From: Siphonodentalium dalli
Taxonomy: Eukaryota > Mollusca > Scaphopoda > Gadilida > Siphonodentaliidae
NCBI GenBank assembly: GCA_032622095.1
Contig: CP136064.1
Location: forward strand, 3,220,280 to 3,284,279
Length of the DNA stretch: 64,000 nucleotides
Direction of reading: 5' to 3'
Shown here piece by piece: positions 10,421 to 22,147 of this stretch. The translations under genes were made by a program, and so were the position numbers. Numbering within the stretch: position 1 is the stretch's first letter; each line of letters begins with the position of its first letter. Under the pieces are notes generated by a model. It was not told the DNA's origin, did not search any database, and saw only the letters and a program-made list of their open reading frames with translations.

Positions 10421-10911
10421 TTAATTATTATGCATTGGTAATTGTATGCACATGGCATATACCATTCACGTAGACATCATTCTATATGAAAATGGTATAG
10501 TGGCTTCCGATTATCGTTCACATTCCATTAAAACGAATGTCAACATCCAATGTTATTAATTCGAAATTAGGCGACATTAATTTACGGCAAATTCGGAATG
10601 ACCGTTTAATTAATTCTCGATATGGCATATAATTTTAAGTTTGGTATTTGTAACTTAATGTTGATGTTATGAGTTATTTAAAGCTTAATTTTTGTTTATA
10701 TACGGTAGTTACCTGTTATGAAATGTTTTCCGCAAACACGGTCACCACTTCCAGGAATCCACGTCTTCGAAACATCATCCGATTTTAGTCTGCGAATAGC
10801 GTTTATCCAGCAACTTCGTCGAGGTTCTTCCGTCGGAATCCGATGATATGACACATTAGATGTAGGATCATGTCTATTTGCACAATCCGCAACACAACAT
10901 GATGTCGGCAT
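9574..10911 (-). CDS. THAP-domain protein, two 5' exons
   Basis: Exon 1 is 10911-10713, starting MPTSCCVADC. It carries the THAP zinc ligands C6, C10, C60 and H63 (C2CH), the conserved Trp at 35 and VCGKHF, and ends in donor CAG|GTAAC, phase 1. Exon 2 is 9822-9574, after acceptor TTTCAG. It restores the frame and completes the domain as SRNDDPLHPDYVPSL, the usual C-terminal THAP motif. It then continues as a charged, Arg/Glu-rich and Thr-rich region to donor GAAG|GTGAGC. THAP domains are sequence-specific DNA binders found in host regulators and in P and Kolobok-type transposases. No further exon is recognised; exon 2 ends 64 bp from the convergent YqaJ pseudogene. No break is seen in either exon. 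The product beyond about 150 residues is unknown. Confidence 0.75.
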
Positions 10912-11007
10912 TTCGAACTTAAACTAAACTAATTTTGACCGCACGCGAATGTAAACAAAGCACGTCTGGTAGTCTGCGGCCAATGTTTTGCCTACCAGTG
11001 CCAGACC

Positions 11008-11027
11008 CACGTGTTAGTGTGACGTCA
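11008..11027 (-). promoter_or_regulatory. E-box plus CRE upstream of the THAP gene
   Basis: CACGTG (11008-11013) and a full palindromic CRE, TGACGTCA (11020-11027), lie about 100-115 bp upstream of the THAP start codon. The spacing fits a proximal promoter. Sequence match only. Unit A homology begins at about 11042. Confidence 0.45.
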
Positions 11028-11334
11028 TCGAATTTTCTCCTATTACTTTAAAATTTTGATATTCTATATCTTTACAATCTGTGACATTCTGTGTTAATCT
11101 GTTATGTGACTTGTTACATGTATATTACATGTATACGATGTATTCCTGTTTTGTATCTATACATGTACATGTAGGTTGTCCAACACCAATATGTGGTTTA
11201 AAGACCATTAAAACGTATCTTATCTTATTTTATCTCTCTTAGCCTACATGTAGCTTCATTAATTATTTTGTATATGGCCAAAATTGCACAACGTTCAACA
11301 ATATTCCCGTATCGGACAGACCATAACTCTTTGT

Positions 11335-11352
11335 GGTCACTTGTCTGTGACC
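11335..11352 (+). promoter_or_regulatory. Inverted GGTCAC/GTGACC site in the leader
   Basis: GGTCAC, six bases, GTGACC: a perfect palindrome resembling nuclear-receptor half sites, in the roughly 190-bp leader conserved upstream of every zinc-finger start (also 28129-28146, 39580-39597, 51005-51022). The conservation may only reflect recent duplication. Confidence 0.25.
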
Positions 11353-11428
11353 TAATATTTCTTTTTGTTTTAAAATACTTTCATGTGAAGCAGCTTCAAA
11401 TCGCAATCGCATTAAATAAAACTGTACT

Positions 11429-13597
11429 ATGGCTATGTCAGCAGGACCACTGGCAACACACAATAGGATTCACACTGACGATCGACCGTATCAGTGCGAT
11501 ATATGTGAGAAAACATTCACTGCAGCGGACGCCCTGACGCAGCATACTTTAATTCACACTGATGATCGCCCGTATAAATGTGATATTTGTATAAAATCAT
11601 TCACACGGTCAAGATATTTGACTTTACACAAGAGAATTCACACTGGCGATCGACCGTATCCGTGCGATATATGCGAGAAATCATTCACTCAACCAAGCCA
11701 CCTGGCAACGAATAAGAGAATTCACACCGGAGATCGCCCGTATAAATGTGATATTTGCGAGAAAGCATTCTCTACAGTGAACGCCCTGACGAGACACAAG
11801 AGAATCCACTCTGGCGATCGACCGTATCGGTGCGATATTTGCGAGAAAGCATTCACCCAATCAAGCCACCTGGCAACGCATAAGATAATCCACTGCGGTG
11901 ATCGCCCGTATAAATGTGATATTTGTCAAAAATCATTCACCCAGTCAGGAAATTTGTCTGCACACATGAGAATCCACTCTGACGAACGACCGTATCAGTG
12001 TGATATATGTGTGAAATCATTCACCCAGTCAAGCAGCCTGGCAACGCATAAGATAATTCACTTCGACGATCGCCGGTATAAATGTGATATTTGTCAAAAA
12101 TCATTCACACGGTCAGGAGATTTGACTGTACACGTGAGAATCCACTCTGGCGATCGACCGTATCAGTGCGATATATGCGAGAAATCATTCACTCAATCAA
12201 GCAACCTGACGAAACATAAGAGAATTCACATTGGAGATCGACCGTATCAGTGCGATATATGTGAGAAATCATTCACTAAATCAAACCACCTGACGAAGCA
12301 TAACAGGATTCACACCGGAGATCGACCGTATCAGTGCGATATATGTGAGAAATCATTCACTCATTCATCCAACCTGACGAGACACAAAATGATTCACATT
12401 GGCCATCCATGAACCGTATCAGTGCGATATATGTGAGAAAGCATTCACTCAGTCTGGCCACCTGACGACACACAAAATGATTCACATTGGCCATCGACCG
12501 TATCAGTGCGATATATGTGAGAAATCATTCACTCAGTCATGCCACCTGACGACACATAAGAGAAATCACACCGGAGATCGACCATATCAGTGCGATATAT
12601 GCGAGAAATCATTCACTCAGTCAGGCGCCCTGACGACACACAAAAGTATTCACATTGGCCACCACCGACCGTATCCGTGCGATATATGTGAGAAATCATT
12701 CACTCATCCATGCCACCTGACGACACATAAGAGAATTCACACCGGAGATCGCCCGTATACATGTGATATTTGCGAGAAAGCATTCTCTATAGTGAACGCC
12801 CTGACGAGACACAAGAGAATCCACTCTGGCGATCGACCGTATCGGTGCGATATTTGCGAGAAAGCATTCACCCAATCAAGCCACCTGGCAACGCATAAGA
12901 TAATCCACTGCGGTGATCGCCCGTATAAATGTGATATTTGTCAAAAATCATTCACCCAGTCAGGAAATTTGTCTGCACACATGAGAATCCACTCTGACGA
13001 ACGACCGTATCAGTGTGATATATGTGTGAAATCATTCACCCAGTCAAGCAGCCTGGCAACGCATAAGATGATTCACACTGGAGATCGACCGTATCGGTGC
13101 GATATATGCGAGAAATCATTCACTCATTCATGCGCCCTGACGACTCATAAGATAATGCACACCGGAGATCGCCCGTATAAATGTGATATTTGCGAGAAAG
13201 CATTCACCCAATCAAGCCACATGGCAACGCATAAGATAATCCACTTCGACGATCGCCAGTATAAATGTGATATTTGCGAGAAATCATTCAGCACGTCAGG
13301 ATATTTGACTAAACACATGAGAATCCACTCTGGTGATCGACCGTATCAATGTGATATATGTGAGAAAGCATTCAACAAGCAAGCAACCTGGCGACGCATA
13401 AGATAATCCACTTCGACGACCGCCCGTATAAATGTGATTTATGTCATAAATCATTCACCCAGTCAGGAAATTTGACTTCACACATGAGAATCCACTCTGG
13501 TGATCGACCGTATCAGTGTGATATATGTGAGAAATCATTCACTCATTCATGCAATATGACGACGCATAAGATAATTCACTTCGACGACTGCCAGTAG
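11429..13597 (+). pseudogene. C2H2 zinc-finger array, unit A, three frames
   Basis: Starts MAMSAGPLATHNRIH after the shared leader. Frame 1 (11429-12412) has 11 fingers and stops at GHP because of a 4-base insertion near 12406. Frame 2 (12399-13406) has 12 fingers and is lost by a 1-base deletion near 13373. Frame 3 has two more fingers and ends HFDDCQ at TAG 13595-13597. In all about 25 fingers; finger 3 has Asn for the first His (LATNKRIH). The segment 11731-12060 is repeated at 12746-13075, so half the array arose by an internal duplication of about 12 fingers. Unless very short products function, this copy is a pseudogene. No effector domain is seen. Confidence 0.85.
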
Positions 13598-14016
13598 CAT
13601 AACGATTATAAGAGAATGCACTCTGGTGATTGACCGTATAAATGTGATATTTGTCAAAAATCATTCACCGATTCAAACAGTATGACAGAGCATAAGAGAA
13701 TCCACTCTGTTGATGGCCGAGAAAGCATCAACTCAATCAAGCGACCTGAAGAAGCATCACTTTGACGACCGTCCGTTTAGATGTGATATTTATGACAAAT
13801 CATTCACCTTGTTGGGACCATTTACAACACACAGGTGTTCGTCCGTATGAGTGCGATATATGTCCGAAAGCATTGACTACAGTAGGTGCCATGGCGAGGC
13901 ATAAGTTAATTCACACTGGTGATCGACCATATAAATGTGATGTTTGTGACAAATCATTTCTGCTGTCGGCAAATTTGACTGTTCACAAACAGATTCACAA
14001 TGATGAACGACCGTAA
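13598..14016 (+). pseudogene. Decayed finger tail, unit A
   Basis: Remnants of further fingers in several frames. The last two, CDICPKALTTVGAMARHKLIH and CDVCDKSFLLSANLTVHKQIH, keep all zinc ligands and end at TAA 14014-14016. In units B to D the second of these has KYDVC (first Cys lost) and a frame slip, so unit A preserves the older state. Confidence 0.75.
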
Positions 14017-14110
14017 CTTATTACAATGTATGTCTTCTTTTGATTTTGCAAATACTATGGTATACTGAATCCTGTGAACATACCACACACTCTAAATAAC
14101 ACTTACTTAA

Positions 14111-14436
14111 GCTGAAGGGGTCACTCTCACCAAAAAAAGTGTTGAAGGGTACACAGGATTTTCAAAATGTGCTGAAGGGTACACAGGGTTTGAAATGTTA
14201 TTCTTAAGGACTTTCAGGCTTCGTATCTGCCATGATTTATGTTAATGAATAATTGTTTTCGTTCCAATGAATATCAAAATGTACTGAAAACAAACTGCTA
14301 GTGGGTGCCAGACTTTCATAAACACAATTTAAGTAATGGTGTTCGTACCGATCACAAACCCTGTGTACCCTTCAGCCCATTTTCAAACCATGTGTACCCT
14401 TCAGCACTTTGTTTGGCGAGAGTGACCCCTTCAGCT
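14111..14436 (+). mobile_element. hAT-like MITE, unit A, uninterrupted
   Basis: 326 bp flanked by the perfect 8-bp TSD TTACTTAA (14103-14110, 14437-14444). Terminal inverted repeats GCTGAAGGGGTCACTCTC with two inner GTGCTGAAGGGTACACAGG repeats per end. Lacks the nested insertion present in units B to D. Confidence 0.85.
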
Positions 14437-14491
14437 TTACTTAATGTTATACAGTAGATACCGGTATGTATTTAGTTAAAATTTTAGTTAA

Positions 14492-15007
14492 AAGTGGATT
14501 ATCTCTAGGTAAACATGTATCATATGGTTACCGGGTGTAAAATATTAGATCTGAATCGAAGACTCCTGTCCGGAAATGCTTCTAACGATTAATATTCATT
14601 TTATTTCGAATATTTTCTAGTTTAAAAATGTGTGGTTATTTAGCTAACGAACAATAGTGGTTACTGTCAACAGAGACCATAAATTTTATGGTGTAATTTT
14701 GTCACAAATAAACATTAATTATACTCATTATCGCTTATGACTATGGAATAAAACAATACAACCACTCAATCTTGGGAATTTGACGTTCGGTACATAGCCA
14801 TATGCATAGCTTAATGCTCTATGGCGCTATATAGTATCACCCGAATGGTTCTAAAAATAGACAAATAAACGGTCCCAATAAAATATTATAAATAAAATCA
14901 ATATTAATTGATAGAAGCCTTTCGGGACAGGGGTCTTTAGTTCATATTTATTATTTTATACCCACGCAACTATATCAAATGTGTTATTTAAAAGAGATAA
15001 TCCATCA
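14492..15007 (+). mobile_element. TTAA-TSD MITE, unit A
   Basis: 516 bp between TTAA at 14488-14491 and 15008-15011. Imperfect terminal inverted repeats of over 100 bp, starting AAGTGGATTATCTC and TGATGGATTATCTC. No open reading frame. Nonautonomous. Confidence 0.8.
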
Positions 15008-15188
15008 TTAATTTCACACCGTCGACCCGTGAAAGAGAATCGGCTTGAATCCAATACTGTGGTGTTATAACTAAATTCGTGTTACTATATTTTAGTCTAT
15101 TTTTAGACCAATCAAATGACATCGGGACGTTCATTAAACGTTTCGTTCGTTTCAAAACTTCCTTAATAAATTTTGTTTTTTAAACTTT

Positions 15189-15368
15189 ACTTCGTTCATT
15201 AAACTTCGTTCTTCATTCATTAATCTTCGTTCTTCGTTCATTGAACATCGTTCTTCGTTCATTAAACTTCGTTCTTCGTTCATTAAACTTCGTTCTTCAA
15301 ACTTCGTCCATGGTTCAATAAACTTCGTTCTTCGTTCATTAAACTTCATTCTTCGTTCATTAAACTTC
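15189..15368 (+). repeat. TTCGTTCATTAAAC minisatellite, unit A
   Basis: About nine units of 20-21 bp (AACTTCGTTCTTCGTTCATT), ending at CTTCTAGAGG where the foldback element starts. An inverted remnant is at about 723-790. Confidence 0.85.
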
Positions 15369-15369
15369 T

Positions 15370-18300
15370 AGAGGAAGCTAGTCATGGAATGGTTAAACTA
15401 CCCTTATGGAGCCCCTCACAGACGTGAGCAGACAACACTCCGCAATACAAACTGCCATCTGTATGGGGCTCCATACATGAAGCTAGTCATGGAAGGGTTA
15501 CGCCCTTAAAGATATCACTCCCTGGCAAGTTACAGTAATGCCCAAATTAATCGTCCCCTTAACCACAGCTGAATTATGGGTAACTTTTCAGGATTTAGGT
15601 CTGGGCCGAGCCTTTGGCGAGGTCCAGACCTAATTTACTGGACGAGTTTTGTAATACCGCTATAAACTGGGGACGAGTTGTAGATTATATTTATTACATG
15701 ATCCAAAACGTCGACAATGCATACTTAAATCAGCACATGGGACACGAAACTAACATCGGCTTCTATAATGCATATGATGACGTTTCACGTAATTATTCAT
15801 TGTTTGCCAGCGTAAAGAAATAGTCCCAGATAAATAAAGACCTATTTGCGCATTTAATCGCGTATATTTAATGATATAACTTTTCAAACTCTTCATTGAC
15901 GGTAGTTTGTTGGAAGCCATCGTATTTTGAGACGTAGCGCACGGAATGTAAACAGACGACAAACCGGAAGTCAAAGGTCCCCTGTCACTATTTCCTGTTA
16001 TTAAACGAGCATTTAATATCACAATTTATAGAATGGGTTTATTGAATGGAACAAGGGTAGGATTATGTAATAAAATGTGATTTGGTCATTCAAACATTAA
16101 GTGGACCTTTAATATAAGAACCAATCTACATTCGCGTGCAATTATATCTCAATTTGATCTCAATTTGGGGAAAACAAAATCTTTGTTTTATAGAGCCCAT
16201 ATACAAAATGAGCAGGTGATGCCACAGTGTCCTGGGCCCACAAACAAGGTACCCCGCCTTGCTCACCGGAAGCTTATATTATGCTAATGATGAACAGACA
16301 GTCTGCCGTAGGAGCAGTTTTAGCCAGTCAAAAATAAAATTAGTGTAAATAAAATTGTAGAGAATCCTGAATATCATGAATTGATTACATGATGGTATAC
16401 ACTTACAAAGCCCAAAATTACAACTATAAATTCAACAACAGTCGTAGTCAGGTTATATTGTTTACATAAACATCGGAGGTGCCATTGTTGTTAGCGGGAG
16501 TTATCGGAATCCACCGAGATCGCATCGGGCGCATACATTCCTATATTTTACATATTTCCGCGTTATCATATGCGTATTTTACATATTAAATATAGTATAC
16601 ACAAATTATGGCATACAGGTGAGACATAAAAATCTCTCGCGGAAAACAGACGCAAACAGGCGGACGGGCGGACTGACTAAACGGCAGACATTGAATGTCG
16701 GCCACAAAACGTTATCCTACATTATATATTAAATATATGTATTAGCGTCTTTTATGCGTGCAATGAGTTGGACTGTTGGAGTCCGCAATATTTATAACAA
16801 TTAACGCTATTTAATTATATGCATATATGTGCGTGTTTACTTGCTTGTATTTGTGATGCCTGAAGTTCCCGTCTTTGTAAAACAAGTGCGTTTATCATGT
16901 ACGCATATACAAACCATAACCATTCATACTTGGGTATGAATGTTTCACTCCATATACTCATTAAAAGATATCAACATAGACAATTAATTATCGAATAATC
17001 CACACACTATCGTGGAAGGTTATTTCGTTTCTTTGACCAAGGGAGGTCCCGTTGTTTGATTACCTATAATTCCCGTATAAAAATAGATAACTCATAGATG
17101 AACCACTCTTTATATATAATGCAGTATAGCTTAACAGTCTGGGAAACAAAGCTGATACATGTAGTAAGCATTTTTACAAGATAAGACAACATGCGTTATC
17201 ATATATGTGTAATTTACATATTAAATATCGGTATACACGTACTAATGACATCAAGGTGAGACATACAAATCTATCGCGGAAAACAGACACAAACGGACGG
17301 ACGGGCGGACTGACTAAATGGCAGACATTGAATGTCGGCCACAAAACGTTATCCTACATTGTATTAAATATATAAGCGTATTATATGCGTGCATGGAGTT
17401 GGACTGTTGGAGTCCGCAATATTTATAACAAATAAAGCTATTTAAATTATATGCATACGTGCGTGTTTACTTGTTTGCATATTTTGGGGCCTGGAGTTCC
17501 CGACTTTGTAAAATAAGTGCGTTTAACATGTACGCATATGCAAACCATAATCATTCATACTTGGGTATGAATGTTTTCACTTCATATACTTATTAAAATA
17601 TACCAACACTGAAAATTTTCAATTATCGAATTATCCACACATTATCGTGGAAGGTTATTTCGTTTCCTTGACCAAGGGAGGTCCCGTTGTCTGATTACCG
17701 CGGTACCCATAAATCCCGTATAAAATAAATCATAGATAAACCACTCTTTATGTAATGCAGTAGCTTTGGCTATACATGTAGTAAGTATCTATATATCACA
17801 CGACAACTAGTCTATTTTATATCTGTCATGATATATAGGGCTGTTGTCAGTAAGTAATTAAATTACAAACCTATACATATGATATGGTAAACGCTCTTAT
17901 GGAGCCCCTCACAGACGTGAGCAGACAACACTCCGCAATACAAACTGCCACCTGTATGGGGCTCCATACATGAAGCTAGTCATGGAAGGGTTACGCCCTT
18001 AAAGATATCACTCCCTGGCAAGTTACAGTAATGCCCAAATTAATCGACCCCTTAACCACAGCTGAATTATTGGTAACTTTTCAGGATTTAGGTCTGGGCC
18101 GAGCCTTTGGCGAGGTCCAGACCTAATTTACTGGAAGAGTTTTGTAATACCGCTATAAACTGGGGACGAGTTGTAGATTCTATTTATTACATGATCCAAA
18201 ACGTCGACAATGGATACTTAAATCAGCACATGGGACACGAAACTAACATCGGCTTCTATAATGCATATGATGACGTTTCACGTAATTATTCATTGTTTGC

Positions 18301-19272
18301 CAGCGTATTTTGAGACGTAGCGCACAGAATGTAAACAGACGACAAACCGGAAGTCAAAGGTCCCCTGTCACTATTTCCTGTTATTAAACGAACATTTAAT
18401 ATCACAATTTATAGAATGGGTTTATTGAATGGAACAAGGGTAGGATTATGTAATAAAATGTGATTTGGTCATTCAAACATTAAGTGGACCTTTAATATAA
18501 GAACCAATCTACATTCGCGTGCAATTATATCTCAATTTGATCTCAATTTGGGGAAAACAAAATCTTTTTCGATACAGAAATATTGAAAAAAAATGTTTAA
18601 TGAGGCTTTTAAAAAGAAAATGCCAGTGTCGAGGGAGGTCTGAGAACACGGAACTGTTATCTATTTGGTACTTCAGTATAGAAATGGTTGAAGTCGGTCT
18701 ATCAGAATACAGGAAATATAAAGTGAAAACATCACAATAGGAAATATTTTTAACTAATTTCTTTTCTTGAACTGAGACTGAAAGTATGTTTTTTTTTTTT
18801 AAATATTAACTTGTTGTTTAGTGTTAAGTTTAGTTGTAATGTATATTTTTTTTCGAATGAAAAGCTGTTTTCTAAAATGTGAATTATGGGTGTGTACCAT
18901 GTACAGTAATGCTCTAAATAATCGACTCCTTAACCACAGCAGAATTATGGGTAACTTTTCAGGATTTAGTCGGAAATATGGCTTGTTGCCATTCATCTCC
19001 CCGAGAGCTTTCCGTTGAATGGCAACAAGCCATATTTCCGACTAAATCCTGAAAAGTTACCCATAATTCAGCTGTGGTTAAGGGGTCGATTAATTTGGGC
19101 ATTACTGTAACTTGCCAGGGAGGGATATCTTTAAGGGCGTAACCCTTCCATGACTAGTTTCCTGTATGGAGCCCCATACAGGTGGCAGTTTGTATTGCGG
19201 AGTGTTGTCTGCTCACGCCTGTGAGGGGTTCCACAAGGGTAGTTTAATCCTTCCATGACTGGAGCTTCTCTC
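15370..19272 (+). mobile_element. Foldback element with long TIRs, unit A
   Basis: The left arm (about 15370-15605) and right arm (about 19040-19272) are inverted copies of one sequence containing CTAGTCATGGAA, ATGGAGCCCC and GCTGAATTATGGGTAAC. The left arm plus adjoining sequence occurs a second time in direct orientation at about 17890-18560. The interior copy lacks about 110 bp between two CGTA tetranucleotides, a microhomology deletion. A hairpin with arms of about 95 bp sits at 18907-19110. A short frame (RVVD-YYMIQNVDNAYLNQHMG) recurs in every copy but is not recognised and has no supported start. No transposase is seen; the ends show no clear TSD. Confidence 0.7.
16545..17770. repeat. 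Two tandem 637-bp repeats inside the unit A foldback
   Basis: The segment containing GACGGGCGGACTGACTAAA, GAATGTCGGCCACAAAACG and TTGGACTGTTGGAGTCCGC occurs at about 16545-17180 and again at about 17190-17770, offset 637 bp, with substitutions and small gaps. Only unit A has it. Confidence 0.8.
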
Positions 19273-20084
19273 AATTTTCTGAAAACGCTGTGTCAATACA
19301 TTCTCTTATTTTTGCGAGTCTCCCATAGGGATCCTCGAATATATAAGAATACACTGGCCTAACAATAATTACCTTGACATTGTATGTCAGTTCATTCTCT
19401 TATATTTGCAATGATCCCTATGCGAGACTTGCATATTAAAGGAAATGCACTGGCACATTTCAATGCTGTTATTCTATGGTACTGGTATAATAATATTGAT
19501 TTCTAGGCAGCCTGGGTGGGGGCCATGTTTGAGGTAATGGGGAGGGAGAGTAGAGGGGTGGAGTTTTTAGCGTTACATCAATCAAAATTTGAACAGTTGA
19601 AAATGTCATGCCTTAGTTGTAGATTAGATGTTCACACCATAAAATTGCATGCCTGATACAACATTAGAAGTAGATTTTCCAATATTACTTTCTTAATCAC
19701 CACTTATCCAGGTGAATTCTTGCCCTTATTTTCAAAGAAAAATGGGGGGGGGGTATATTGTTTATGGGGGGGGGGTATATTGATATTACTATATGAATGG
19801 ATCTCATAGTTGGGGATTCACCAGGGTTGGCGCTGGACCATAATTTTCTCTTGTCAAAATATTTGCCAAATAATTTTTTTTTTGCCAAATGAAATGTTTT
19901 TTAGCCAAATGAATTTATTTTTTTTGCCAAATTAAATTGAAGGTCAAATTAGGGAAAATTAATGCAAATTAGCATTTTTATCTTGATTCATATAAAACCT
20001 AATGATCTAAAAGACACAGGTAAAATACACAATAATTTAAATACATGTAATTTTGATCAACTAGAAGTATTTTTATATATATCA
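19273..20084. other. Unit DNA without a gene
   Basis: Shared with units B and C. It contains an imperfect inverted pair of CATTCTCTTATATTTGC type at about 19297-19450, G runs at about 19745-19775, and four TTTTTGCCAAAT units at about 19865-19945. The weak minus-strand frame at 19697-19888 is not credible. Confidence 0.5.
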
Positions 20085-20504
20085 TTTATTAAATATTAAT
20101 TAATCTTTATGTGAAAGAGTGATTTGGGGCTAACCCCGGGATTGTCCTTCTTGATGTCATTATGTTTTTGTTTTATATCATTATCTTTTTTTAAATCATT
20201 AAATATTTATATTTGTGAAAACATCTAAGTGACATCTGGAAACTAATAACTTAATATTGTTATGCCATTATCAAATTACAATCTGTCATAAAAGCGTGCA
20301 TATTATTTTGACTGTATCGGTATTGACGACAAATAGCCACAAAATATATGTCGTGATTCAAATTTTGCTGATTAAGCTATTGTCTTACACTTGGTGCTCA
20401 TAAACCTCGACCGTCATAAATACAATGTCATCATAAACATACATTGTGCAGGAGCCCCGTGAGTGACCAGACAGACAGTGGGGGATTAGGGGATTAATTG
20501 TAAA

Positions 20505-20672
20505 ATTATGACATTTTGCTGTTTCGTGCAGAGTGACGTAATCGTTCTCCAGATCACAGTAGCCTGTTACGAACAAATTGCTTATACTGACGTCAATGCA
20601 CACTTTACAAAACATTGCTTTCTTCACTTTGTCATAATTCAACCACGGTCGGTTTAATGTCCATGCGTTTTT
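20505..20672 (-). pseudogene. TTF/BED-type zinc finger of a hAT-like gene, fragment
   Basis: The minus strand reads RPWLNYDKVKKAMFCKVC, then FVTGYCDLENDYVTLHE and AKCHN. This matches the N-terminal zinc finger of hAT-related, DUF4371-type proteins (WL-YD--K-AMFC--C ... G ... H). About 55 residues are preserved, then the similarity stops. No transposase core follows. Recognition is from motif memory, not a search. Confidence 0.5.
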
Positions 20673-20853
20673 GAGTGTCCGTCTTGTGAAAACTAAAGAT
20701 GATGCTTGGTTGATAGAGTTGTCGATCGGGTTTCCCTTTATACTGTCCAGGATTGGGTTTCCCTTTGTACAGTTGGTGATATATTCCCACTTTCGATGTT
20801 TCGGACTAGATTGTTCACATCACAGAATTGAAAACCCACTTGCCAAAATTGTG

Positions 20854-22147
20854 TCATAAACTATCAAGACGAAATGCTAAATCTACTCAAAGAGTGGTGA
20901 TGGAACATCAAGTACCACAAAAGGATTCCTCGTATTTGACATCAAGCATTCTGTCAGCTCTGGGTAAGCTTTTCAGGCATACCAAAATGTTTGATTACCC
21001 TTACCAAAGAAAAAGGAAGTAGAGTCGCATCCTTATATCGCATGGAAATGATGGTATATTGGAAGCACCGTTGAATTTTCTGAGCCCATTGAATTGTACA
21101 TATCAACTATGTTGCAGAAAGCATGGAATTTAGACTTGCCGAGAGACACATTTTCAAATCTTTGCATTGGAGTAGCATAGCATGGAGACGTCACAACAGA
21201 ATCACGACAATATCCTTGTCAACAGTACGAACAATAATCGATGAATGAGCATATGAGATATATGTCCGGCTAAGCTACTGTCAGCTTCGAAGATGGTTTC
21301 CCCTGTTATGGTTTCCAATTTAAAGAGACATTCATTGACCAATGCAAACAATTCTTGCTTGTTGGTGGTATTTCTTAGAAAGTCATTCCAATTCGGTGGA
21401 ATTTTGTAATAAGCCACCAATTTACATCAAATCCCACAACCACGTTTATCTCGCGTTCCTGTTTTGATACTGTCCTCTATTTACCTGTCCAAGTCAATTA
21501 TTCTATAATCTGCGAGTTGCATCATAACATATGGAATAAACGTTATGCTGATATACATTAGAATGTGTGCCCGACTTCGGGTGGCAGTAAGTGTATCAGA
21601 ACACCCCGTCGAACACCTTACACTCGACCCTTGGCTTTAGTTCTGCAGTTTCTATGTCGTTTGAATCGGATGGGACCTTCGTGTAGCTTAAGAAGTCACA
21701 TTTATTACCACCCCTCCTTTCGCACACGCTGGTTTTCGTGTGAGAAGAGCATATATTTCTTACGCTACAAACCGATTATTCATCGATTATTGTTCGCACT
21801 GTTGATACATATATGCATGCTATTCTTCAATGCAAATATTTGAAACTGTTTGTCTTTTGACAAGGCTAAATCACATGATGCCTACAACATAGTTGATATG
21901 TGCAATTCAATTGTCTAAACAAATTCAACTGCACTTATATTCAACTGTACCAATATTCCATCCGATATCAGGATAAGACTCAACTTCCTTTTTCTTTGGT
22001 AATGATAAGCGTAATTTTGGGATGCTTGGAAAGCGCCCATGCCTCACAGAATGCTTGATGCCAATTGCGAGGAATCCTTGTGTCGTACTTGATGTCTCAT
22101 CACCACTATTTGGGTGTATTTAGCGTTTCGTCATGATTGTTTATGAC
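20854..22147. repeat. Large inverted repeat with 370-390 bp arms
   Basis: 20854-21246 and 21778-22147 are inverted, imperfect copies, with landmarks GGATTCCTCG, CATCAAGCATTCTGT, TACCAAAGAAAAAGGAAGT and AACAATAATCGATGAAT. The spacer is about 530 bp. The minus strand of the right arm reads IPRNWHQAFC--W--- and ITKEKEVESYPDIGW in one frame, so the arms may derive from a coding sequence that is not recognised. Confidence 0.75.
21202..21420 (-). pseudogene. Fragment of a transposon-associated invertebrate gene
   Basis: The minus strand encodes AYYKIPPNWNDFLRN and TTNKQELFALVNECL, resembling the P-NW--FLR---NK-ELF block of an uncharacterised protein family common in molluscs and cnidarians. About 50 residues match; the rest runs into the inverted repeat. 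There is no methionine of its own. The assignment rests on a remembered motif. Confidence 0.35.

Larger units (their letters stand above)
20085..21968. other. Segment present only in unit A
   Basis: Units B and C join the flanks directly (GTATTTTTATATATATCAGGATAAGAC). Here the two sides are separated by 1.9 kb, each side carrying ATATCA. This is best read as a deletion in the ancestor of B and C through ATATCA microhomology, since the right-hand inverted-repeat arm extends past the junction. Confidence 0.7.

Noticed and set aside
15750-16022. 90-codon minus frame beginning near an ETS-like CCGGAAGT site
   Set aside because: Broken in units B to D and without recognisable domains; considered as a captured promoter and first exon, but not supported.
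18799-19018. Pairs of 65-codon frames on both strands, present in all units
   Set aside because: Both fall in the hairpin arms of the foldback element; they are open by composition, not coding.
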